A stretch of DNA of 64,000 nt, taken from Hevea brasiliensis (taxonomy: Eukaryota; Streptophyta; Magnoliopsida; Malpighiales; Euphorbiaceae). Numbering within the stretch: the stretch's first letter is position 1; each line of letters begins with the position of its first letter. This document shows, piece by piece, positions 34,025 to 42,798 of the stretch. Under the pieces are notes generated by a model. That model made no database searches, was not told the origin of the DNA, and was given only the letters and a program-made list of their open reading frames with translations. The DNA is taken from the NCBI RefSeq assembly GCF_030052815.1, contig NC_079504.1, forward strand, positions 41,609,041-41,673,040. Reading direction: 5' to 3'. The position numbers and the translations under genes are program-made.

Positions 34025-35423
34025 AAGAAACTGTCAAAGGGAACACGCATGGATGGTACTGGACCTACCTTGAGAAGCGGTTAGATCAATACCTCCAAGA
34101 GAAACGGTGGGATCAAGCTTCAGTAGCACTCGTATTGGGAATTTATGGCCTAATTTTGTTCCCAGGCCCATTAGGAATCATAACCTGCAGCACGGTGGAA
34201 GTATTGCAGGGCAAGAGAAAGCGGGAGGTCAATCCGTCACGGCAATTCTTGCGGAGACCTTATTAACCCTTACCTCTGCAGACAACAGGCAAAGGGTCCA
34301 TTAAGTGTTGTTCTCAATTGTTATATCTACGGATTATCGGTCACATATGTCTGTGGAGACAAAGGGATTGACTTGGTACCTTGACCAGCCTCCCATCGAG
34401 AAGATGACCGGTTAATCGGTCAGAAGAATGAGCAATGATGGCGGGAGCGATTTTGAGTTTCAATAGCCATGATTATTGTTGGAGGAAGCTGTGGGCGTCA
34501 GGCCAATCCGTTTTGATCAACACGGGAGGTAATCAGTCAGTGTCCCTAATTGGAGTAACCGGATACACAAGTTACACTCCGACATTGGTAATGAGGCAGT
34601 TTGGCTCAACACAGTCCAGAATCGACATTGAAGAATACCACCAAGGTCATTTCTACCATGAACTCAAGGAAGAGGAAGGGTTGAAAATGGCTCGCAGATC
34701 CTGGGAAAACATCTCTTTGATGGAAAGGTCGCCTAAAGGTCTAAGTGCCACACGCGATTATCTTGAATGGAGGGCTGGCAGGGACCGAGAACACTCAATC
34801 AGAATTTGAAGACGACCCTCGCGAGCGTCCTATTAGAAGAAGCTGATAACCGTCTGGCTGACTCACTACAAAAGGCAAATACCGAGAACTCACAACTGCA
34901 AGAACAAACAAAATAGTTGGAAGACCAATGGCAGAGCCTTAAAAGAAAGGTGAGAAGACTCAGGGAAGAGGCAAGGGCTGAAAAGATGGGGTTCGAAGAG
35001 CAAAAGGTACGGTGGGAAAAGGAAAAAGACTCTCTCCAAGCTGAGATAAAAGAAGTGGAAGTGCAGAATAGTAAGCTTCAGGAAAAAATGAAATACCAAG
35101 AAATACTCGTTGAAGAGTATAAACAAGAAAACAAAAAGAAGAAGCTCGAATTAAAGGAACAAGCACTACTCATCAACGATATTCTGAAAGAGTGTGCTAA
35201 GGAAAGGAAAGAGAAGGAAAAACAAGCTGCTCTCTATCAAGAGCTGAAAGAGAACGTTGACCAGCTGGAGAGAACGATAGCACAGGGAAAACAAGAGCTA
35301 TTACCTGAATCCGAGTATGCTCTGAAAGCATTCAACCCTGCCAAACAAGAAGAAAGGATATATGAGTATCTCAGAAAATGCCATCTCATTATAAAGAACC
35401 TCCCAGAGCCTAGGCCGATGTAA
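33917..35423 (+). pseudogene. ORF1 of copy A, N-terminally truncated
   Basis: Corresponds to the C-terminal three quarters of the ORF1 in copy B. Recognisable blocks are NTHGWYWTYLEKRLDQYLQ and ASVALVLGIYGLILFP (33930-34200), then YTSYTPTLVMRQFGSTQ with EEYHQGHFYHELKEEEGL (34435-34809). A long coiled coil (34917-35423, about 165 residues, KEKDSLQAEIKEVE and similar heptads) ends at a TAA shared with copy B. At least two frameshifts split it. The function is unknown; extra ORFs upstream of gag are a known feature of Ogre-like elements. Confidence 0.7.
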
Positions 35424-35851
35424 AGAATACGGTGTACGAATTATTCTATTAATGAAATGATTTTTGGACCATTGTTTAGCAAATTTGTGAATGAATAATA
35501 TGACTCCCGTAGGAACTTCCTCGCTAGGGTTATGTGAAAAATTGAGTGCGCTATATGGACAGGTATCATAAATGCGCATTCAATCCAGTCATTCACGGTC
35601 AGACTATCGAACGATGCCATGATAAAGTTAATGCAATCATCCTTTCGCAGATTTCATTCTGGCTCCCAAACGCCACTGTATCCTTCGTCCGGACCAGGAC
35701 TTTTAGTTCTTTTTTACAAAATTCGAAATTCATTAAAAACCTTTTTTTTTCCCTACAGGAAATCAACATTGCTTCAAACAAGGCAAGTCTGACCAAGCAC
35801 ACAGTACAACCCAAGCGAGTGTACTTAACAAGGTCCCGAACAAAGAAGATA
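35424..35851 (+). other. ORF1-gag spacer of copy A with a possible 3' splice site
   Basis: Non-coding spacer. A pyrimidine tract followed by CCCTACAG/GAAATC at about 35758 looks like a splice acceptor just upstream of gag. The same arrangement exists in copy B near 45025. A subgenomic spliced gag mRNA is therefore possible but unproven. Confidence 0.35.
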
Positions 35852-36101
35852 ATGGAAGATCAGGAACAAGTACAGAACCTACAAGGGCAGGTTTCCGAAT
35901 TGAAAGATCAGGTCTCAGAACTTATGAGACTAATGAGGGAAATGTCCCAGAATAAACATGCTTCAGAACCAAACTTACCATTACCTCTACCACCACCTAC
36001 AACAAATGATCCGCACCAAGCTTCAACTTCTTTTACCTTTTAGTCACCTATTTCGGACCCGACAATCACTGTCAATCCGGCTACCATGAATAATGACCTA
36101 C
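35852..36101 (+). pseudogene. Start of gag, copy A
   Basis: ATG at 35852 (MEDQEQVQNLQGQVSELKDQ) opens a short heptad-like coiled coil followed by a Pro-rich stretch. The frame ends at 36041-36043, and the element is cut at 36101 by copy B's LTR. It is better preserved here than in copy B, where the same segment is frameshifted. Confidence 0.65.
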
Positions 36102-36697
36102 TGTCGACACCATATTTTGGCCGATCCCCAAAATCAATAAAACTTTGAAACCGATCCCCGATACTAAGTCTCCTTTGGACAGCTAATCACATTTCCGATC
36201 CCTCTTTGATAGGCAGTCACAATTCCGATCTCTCCTCACAAAGAATTAAATCAAATTGTTAAGTTCTCGTATCAGTCAAAGCTTTACCAATCTATCGCTC
36301 ACCGATCTCTCAAACCCATTGTCGAAACTCAGGACCCGTCAAGTATATTCCTGATAAACGAAATGAACTGGCACTAGATCTTTTCTTACCAGTTTTATTG
36401 CCGATCTCCCTTTCGAAAGTTTAAGAGCCAAGGTTTTGGTTCGGTTTAATGAGGATTCCGATCTTAAGTGTTCGAGTTAAATTTTCAATTTTAATCAAGT
36501 CCCATTCAGCATTTCTTCCCCACCGATCTCATGCTTATTGTGCTTTCCGATCTCTTATACTCAGATTAATAATTGCATTTAGTTCTTGTTTCGCTATGCT
36601 CATACAATCAAATACTTAGGCAATTCAGAGATTTTCCAATCACATCCATTCATTGAACAAAAGAGACATTCCATTTCATTTCAAAAATTTGTACAAG

Positions 36698-38550
36698 TCA
36701 TTCGGCTGGGGGATCACCCCCAGCCTGATCTACATTTTGCTCATTCTCTCTCTCACCCTCGGCCTCCTCTTCGCTTTCCCCCTCGCCTTCAGGAGCCAGG
36801 TCGGCCATCCAAGAGAAGTCCTCTTCCGGGTAACGCTTCTGGAGTTCGGCCAGGAGGTCCTTGTGAGCATTCACATAGGCACCAGCTATCCCCGTCACCA
36901 TTTCCTCGTCTTTTGCCTTAAGCTCCTCGATAAGTTGGGCGACCTGAGAAGCTTCGTTGGCCCTGAGCGCCTCGACTTCCCTGAGAGCCCGATCCCTTTC
37001 AGCCAGAACATGATTCTGTTCGGCCACTCTGTCTTCATAGAACTTCGCCCGCCCCTCAACTTGAGATATGTAATCCTGAGCAGATGTAAGTTGGGATCGA
37101 AGGGAAGCCATTTCCTGATTCTTCTTCTCAACCTCCTTGCCTAGGCGATAAGCCTTTTCCCGAACTATGGTTTGGCTCACCAGGCACTCCACGTTCAGGC
37201 TCATGGCACGAGTCAAGATATCGTCAAGGCTGTCCGGGGATACCTATCCTAATCCTCCTGAAGGCAGATGGAAGATCCCAGGACTTTGGCAAAACTAGGG
37301 TTCTCCCGAACAGTCCGGTTATTCTTCAGAGACTCGATCAATGTTTGAGCGCCACGAGAGGAGGATCTCACAGAAGGTTGAGAAGGGCCCCTTTCTGTGC
37401 TTGGAGCAACTGGAGGGGGTGGAGCCGGCTCTTCTTGTTGAGGAGGAGATTGGATAGCCTCAATGATCGGCGGCCCCGAAGGTCGGGACGGGCCTCCTTG
37501 CGTCTCCCTTGGTTCATGGCCGGGAGTTCGAGGCATCTCCGAACGCTTCATCTCCTTTACTTTCCGGGAGATCTCTCTTTCCTTCTTCCGCTTCCTAGAA
37601 CCCTCATCACCAGCCATACCTGCACAAAGGAAAGGTCAGTGAGATCGCTAAGGTCCTGAGATCTGAGATTTAGAAAATACCAATCCGAGGTCAGAGAGCG
37701 GAAGTTCGCGATCTTGGCCGATGAGCAGCTGTAGGGTCCAATGGTGCAGCTCGGCGGTCATTGCGTCTAAACAGGAATACTTTTGAGTGGCAGCCTGACT
37801 TTTCAGATTCATCACTATTAAGCTTTCTTCCTGGTTCAGGTTAACGTGCTTCGGAAGCAAAGGCCCCTGGTGCCACCAGCTACGAGGGAAGTCCTCAAAG
37901 CAGGACGGATCTTTGCTCCTCAGAATGAAGAAGCGATTCTTCCAATTTTTAAGGGAGGAGGGCAGATCGGTGAAGAGCCCGCAATGAGGCTTCGCCTGAA
38001 AGAACCAGTGATCATCGTCCTTTCGGCGAGTTAGCCTGCGATTCGGCTAACACCTTAGCTGTAGGTCTGATTCCCTTAGATCGGCATAGACCTCGGAAAG
38101 CTACTAAGATCCGCCACGAGTTGGGGTAAATCTGAGCAATGCATACCCGGTGAAGTTTTAGGACCTCCTTGAAGAAATCATCCAGAGGGAACCGAAGACC
38201 GGCCTTTAACTGTTCCTCGTATACCATAACCAGGTCATTCTCTTCAAAGAAGTGATCGGCTCGGTGATCGCCGTGGCACCGGATAAGTTCGTACGAATCA
38301 GGGCGAATATTGTACTCCTGGCTAAACGATTGTAGATCAGACTCTTGTAAGATCGATGGCAGCTCGTTCATAGGGTGATTCTCCCTCCCTGAAGAAGGTA
38401 CGTGCCTTGATGGTATGACGCCGGACTGAACGGAGACCCTAGGAGGCTCCGTTTGCGCGCTGGCCCGACCACTTCTTCGTCAGACGACCATGAGAACTGA
38501 ATCGAGGGAGGACTCGCCGCTCTTTGACCTTCGACACCGCTCATTTTCAA
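36698..38550 (-). pseudogene. Antisense LTR gene in the 5' LTR of copy B
   Basis: Same gene as in the 3' LTR (see 55092-56872). MSGVEGQRAASPPSIQFSWS starts at 38544. The gypsy-type-transposon-like domain is open in 38371-38012 (DSYELIRCHGDHRADHFFEE, LRFPLDDFFKEVLKLH, CIAQIYPNSWRILVAFRGLC) and again in 37860-37680. A 61-bp GT-AG intron fits 37680-37620 (GTATTTTC...TTTGTGCAG). Exon 2 begins with KRKK-type basic residues, continues through a Pro-rich part, then a coiled coil (37216-36698), and ends in an acidic tail at TGA 36698-36700. Frameshifts at about 38380, 38010 and 37230 break it. Confidence 0.75.
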
Positions 38551-38703
38551 AAGAAATAAAGAACTTAAACTAAAAAAAGAAGATCAAAGCCCTTACCGGA
38601 GTCTGATCAGGGTCGGAAGAACTTGAGAAAATGAGAGAACTTCGAAGTTGTGAGCAGGGGATTGAAAATGGAATGAGAGAACAACTGGCTAACCCCCCCA
38701 CCC

Positions 38704-38712
38704 CTATTTATA
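38704..38712 (-). promoter_or_regulatory. TATA box for the antisense gene (5' LTR)
   Basis: TATAAATAG on the minus strand, about 160 bp upstream of the antisense ATG (38544), is followed by a pyrimidine-rich leader. The same box at the same distance exists in the 3' LTR at 57015-57023. Good match to the plant TATA consensus. Confidence 0.6.
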
Positions 38713-38974
38713 CTAGTCCGAGCATTTAATGCTCGCGAGGTTCTAGGCAACGCATCGATTGGTGGGACTCGACAGCCGTTCTGACACTTCTCTCAAATAT
38801 TCGAACGTTCCGAGATCGGTTAATTGGAGATCGGCATAATAAGTTGAATATTTTGAATAAAGGATCAGTTAAGTGTCATTCGGGTAAAGAACCAGATCGG
38901 ATAATCACATTAGAGATCAGAAAATAATCAATGCAAAAATAATAAGATGATAATCGACAAAATAAAGTCTTTAT

Positions 38975-39120
38975 TTTCAAAAGATCCGATTACATCATTT
39001 GGGTGATCTCTAGGGATCGGATTACACTAAAATTGGATTACATCATTTCTGTGATCTCTAGAGATCGGATTACATTGAAAACAAAATACATCATTTGGGC
39101 GATCTCTAGGGACCGGAATG
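38975..39120. repeat. Four short tandem repeats, GATCGGATTACATCATTT type
   Basis: Units of roughly 35-50 bp built from GGATTACATCATTTGGG and CGATCTCTAGGGATCGG repeat about four times. The 3' LTR has the equivalent array at about 57275-57420. The repeats lie upstream of the antisense promoter and are rich in the GATCGG motif that pervades this LTR. Confidence 0.7.
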
Positions 39121-39476
39121 TCACATTGTGACTGATCCAAAGGGTGTCACCGATCGTAACCGAGGCCGCCGAAACACCCAATGTGGAGGAAAGCCACCGT
39201 CGGAACACCCAATGTGGTGAGAAGCGAATAAACTTGGAAGAGCAACCGTCAAGGGCGGAACATCGCAATTTGCTCGCCAAAATCGGTTCGCGATTATGCC
39301 AGTTGAACGACTCGAGATCGGCACGATCGAGGTCCGCAATCCAGATCGGTTAATTGATTCAGTTCTCTCACTATCATCAGATAAGGTTATCGCTATTATC
39401 CGATCACCGGGATCGTAAATTTTCAGTCGAGGAATAAGGAAGTCCATCGGAGAGGGATCAAAAACCACCATCATGG
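39121..39476 (-). other. Second candidate antisense ORF in the 5' LTR
   Basis: ATGATGGTGGTTTTTGATCC starts at 39476 on the minus strand, ~90 bp downstream of a TATATATA box at 39565-39572 with a pyrimidine-rich leader between. It stays open for 117 codons (contains PRLKIYDPGDRIIAI). The 3' LTR equivalent (57491-57751) shares RLKIYDPGDR and RTSIVPISS but differs in frame afterwards. No family is recognised. It could be a first exon or a non-coding transcript. Confidence 0.35.
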
Positions 39477-39564
39477 CCGGAACGACCGCCGGAGCAGCTA
39501 GAACAGGAAAAGTAAGAAGGAAGAGAGGAAAATCAGATGAAGGAAATGTCTCTGTCGACAGGGG

Positions 39565-39572
39565 TATATATA
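39565..39572. promoter_or_regulatory. TATATATA box in the 5' LTR
   Basis: GGGGTATATATAGGGG is nearly palindromic, so it could serve either strand. It is conserved at 57824-57831 in the 3' LTR. The better leader and ATG lie on the minus strand. Confidence 0.4.
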
Positions 39573-40189
39573 GGGGAAAATGAGCATTTATTGCTGAGCA
39601 GAAAACGAAGCGAACGCCTCGAGAATCAAGGGGAAATTAATGCTTTGACCAGACCGGACCAGAGAAAGGGAGAGATCAGAATAATGGATCGGAAGATGGG
39701 AGATTAACATGAGAGATCGGAATAGGAGCGTGTCAAGAAGAGGGATCGGAAGACAAAAGGAATAAGACAAATCCCAAATAACCGTCGTCAGAATCAGAGC
39801 CAAGGTAGTTAAAGCGTTGCAGGCGCGATCTCTACCGCACGCCTAAGAATCGCCCACAATGCTGACAGGTGCCAGGGTATGTCATGACAGTCCTGTACAC
39901 CCCAATCTCCACCGTTGATCTCACTTGTAAGGACAAACCTGGAACCCTTGGATCAAGAGAGAAGACGATAATACCTGCGCCTTTCGCTCTTAGCCCTCAG
40001 ATCGTTCCGGACAAGAAGATTTGGGACCGTTAGATCGAAAGAAGAAAAGGACAAATATTCTGAAGAGGGATCTCAGCCATTCATTTTGATTCTCTTTAGT
40101 TCCTGAACATCCGATCATGTCCTTCGAAATCTTGACCCTCCATCTCCCTCAAAATAAATCCTGACCCTTCATGGGGAGCACCCAATTCC

Positions 40190-40197
40190 TATAAATA
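40190..40197 (+). promoter_or_regulatory. Sense TATA box of the 5' LTR (U3/R boundary)
   Basis: TATAAATACCTGCATG in CCAATTCC context is the best sense TATA box in the LTR, repeated at 58446-58453 in the 3' LTR. Genomic RNA would start about 30 bp downstream. This makes U5 plus leader unusually long. Confidence 0.6.
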
Positions 40198-41127
40198 CCT
40201 GCATGAAGAACTGTTCAAGGGACGGAAAATATAGGCGAGAGGCAGTGACTATAGTGGAATAACTCTGAAACTTAATTCAGTTTGTTACTCTGCTATTTTG
40301 AGTTTTCATAGAAAAAAACTTTTGAAACTAGTTTTCTGAAGTGTTTTCTTGCAAAAGGGATTCTGGAATACTGAAACTTTTCATTTTCAGTTCGTTCATT
40401 GTCCTGTGACACTCCCACTTTCTGTCTCTGTTATCCTCTATTTCCATTCATATTATCTAAGCTCAACTCCACTCAAGCTTGGTTATTTTGACCTGTTTAC
40501 ATTTTAACAAAGAATACTTCATTTCGAGGCAAACCACAGTCCTCCGGCTGCCAACCTGCAATCTTGCTACTTTTTACGATTCTATAGTTAGATCAATAAA
40601 CTCGACTCCCTACAGGTCAGTGTTAATATCGCCATTTTATTAAGTCTAGCTCTTGTTTCATGTATTTCCTTTGTTCTCTTTCTTATGCCTGTTGTTTTCT
40701 TTAAGTTTGTGTCACGCTAAATACAAAACAAAGCAAAAATATGTTCTAGTTTACTCCCGTGCTGGTTAACCCACACTTCCGTTAATCTTTATTATTTCTG
40801 AACGTAAGTCATCTAGTCCCGAGTTACGTAGAAACAGCTAGACAAAATGTAGGTAACTGTGTTTGAATCACTAGGCTGACGTAGAAGGCGATCCGGCAAA
40901 ATGCCATAAAGCGGAATAAAGATCAAAACTCAGGTAAGTAAAAGGGTACAGATAGGATACTGATAAAGTGACCTTAGGGGAGATCAGCAAAATCCCGCAT
41001 GACGCCCCTTATTTAGTCACAAAATGCCAACGAGTCAAAAGAAGTCTTATTTCGACCTTTGTCGCCTTTAAGTACCAGAACTCTTAAACTTAGGCTTTTA
41101 AGATATATAGCTGCGATCAAATTTCGA

Positions 41128-41520
41128 AGAGATCGGAGGAGAGTTCTTATCCGGTCTCAACTCAAAATTTTAATAAACATTAAATAGGGATCGGAGGAGA
41201 GTTCTTATCCGGTCTCAACTCAAAAACTTTAATAAACGTCTAGAGGAGATCGGAGGAGGGTTCTTATCCGATCTCCCCTCAAAATTTTAATAAACATTAA
41301 AAAGAGAGCGGATGAGAGTTCTTATCCGGTCTCAACTCAAAAATTTTAATAAACGTCTAGAGGAGATCGGAGGAGAGTTCTTATCCGGTCTCAACTCAAA
41401 AATTTTAATAAACATTAAAAGGAGATCGGAGGAGGGTTCTTATCCGATCTTCCCCCAAAATTTTAATAAATAACTTAAAAGAGATCGGAGGAGAGTTCTT
41501 ATCCGATTCTCACACCAAAT
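41128..41520 (+). repeat. U5 tandem repeat, 7 units of ~59 bp (5' LTR)
   Basis: Each unit begins GAGATCGGAGGAGAGTTCTT, continues ATCCGGTCTCAACTC or ATCCGATCTCCCCTC, and ends AAAATTTTAATAAAC. Within a unit AGATCGGA and TCCGATCT form an 8-bp inverted repeat. Two unit types alternate (ending ACATTAAA or ACGTCTAGAGG). The 3' LTR carries 9 units. Confidence 0.9.
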
Positions 41521-41918
41521 CTTAACCTGTACGTAAAATAATCCCAAAACCAAGATGATTCGCGACACCAACTCACTAAGGCTGTCTCATTTACTTATGT
41601 ATCTGGGTAATCCGAATTTAGTGAAAGATCCAATATTCCTTTTACTAAAAGGACTAACATTCCCATTCAAGCCCTCCTAACCAATTTATAAAGAACGCCA
41701 AAATTAAATCTACTTACCCTTATTAAGGGACGAGGTGGGGTGCCTAACACCTTCCCCACCCGTTTACGGACCCCGAACCTAGAATCTCTGTCTTGAAGTG
41801 GTTTCATTTTTCCTCCAAATGGTTTTCTTTAGTTTTCCTCAAAACTAAGGTTGCGACTCCTCACTCCTTCCCACTTCGGTGAGTGATCGTCAGCGACCGC
41901 AAAACCCCTGCATGACCT

Positions 41919-41940
41919 TGGCGACTCCATCGGGAAGTTC
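41919..41940 (+). other. Primer-binding site of copy B
   Basis: TGGCGACTCCATCGGGAAGT lies one base after the LTR end. The TGGCGACTCC start is the form seen in many Tat/Ogre elements, reported as complementary to the 3' end of a tRNA-Arg. The match length to a real tRNA of this genome was not tested. Confidence 0.7.
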
Positions 41941-42798
41941 TGATAGAAGATTGACTTAACCCCGGTCTAGTGGTCCAAAAGTAGATTTAATTTTGTCAGA
42001 TCAAATTATAGTTAGGTGGGCTCATTCGGCGATGTTTTATATGTTAATTATTATTGCTACTAACTATTTTGTTTGTTTTGCCTATTCTATTTCCTACAGT
42101 GCTCTTCATTTCAAAAAAAAAAGAGAAAGAAAAAGGAAAAATGGAAAAATAAATCCCCCTGAATTGGGAAGAGGTAAAGATGTCCCTTCACACACTGAGC
42201 ACTCACACAATGTCCTCACACACTTTGGTCCTAACCCGGGCTTTCTTACCCTTTTAGGAAAGTAGGAGGGTCATGTAGCGGTGCAGTGGGTTTTACCCCG
42301 TTAGTATCCGTGAAGGCTTCTGCTCAAATTGAAACTCATTCTATTTACCGTGATACCCGTGGAATTTTCCCGACAATATCATGGGGGTAGAATGGGGCTC
42401 TACTGTTTACAGTAGGAGCAATTTGGGAACCTGTGACTTTTAGAAAAATTAGATCCTGAGCTGAACTATCATAATAGCTGAAAGCCGTAGTAAACTACCT
42501 TATAAGATAGAACTATCCAGATAGGTAGCGCTCATCTGGTATTAGGAGTCTCCCTACTATAGGACAAAAAGGGGCATACTTACTCTTATCCTGTTCTGCT
42601 TTATTTTTCTTTTATTCATTTTTTTGAGGGTAATCTTGAATCCTACTAAAACACCTACACATTTTCCTACTTTTATAAATGTGTACATGTCACCTGTCAA
42701 CAGTATGATTCAAAATTACCCTAATTTATCTGCTAACGAATTTTCCCGTAGGCATTACCAAACCAAGAGTCTGTAAAAGGATAGGCATCATTTTTATC
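41941..42798 (+). other. Leader of copy B between PBS and ORF1
   Basis: Non-coding leader with an A-rich patch (42110-42150). No ORF of note. It probably contains the packaging signal, but nothing specific can be seen. Confidence 0.55.

Larger units (their letters stand above)
32559..36101 (+). mobile_element. Tat/Ogre-type element, copy A (rearranged fragment)
   Basis: Starts with the same LTR terminus as copy B (TGTCGACACCATATTTTGG). After ~1.35 kb of LTR the sequence jumps, between about 33905 and 33920, straight into ORF1 (matching copy B at ~43165). About 5.6 kb is missing relative to copy B: the rest of the LTR, the PBS, the leader and the start of ORF1. It then follows copy B's internal order until 36101, where copy B's 5' LTR begins. 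It is collinear but clearly diverged from copy B. Confidence 0.85.
36102..41917 (+). repeat. 5' LTR of copy B
   Basis: From TGTCGACACC to TGCATGACC, one base before the PBS. A sense TATA box at 40190 places U3 at ~4.1 kb and R-U5 at ~1.7 kb. It contains an antisense gene (36698-38550), promoter-like TATA boxes on both strands, four copies of a GATCGGATTACATCATTT-type repeat and a 7-unit U5 tandem repeat. The motif CCGATC occurs nine times in its first ~460 bp. An LTR of this length is at the upper end for plants. Confidence 0.9.

Noticed and set aside
34890..35166. Minus-strand Phe/Leu-rich ORFs resembling membrane segments
   Set aside because: They are the complement of the Lys/Glu-rich coiled coil of ORF1, which automatically yields Phe/Leu-rich readings.
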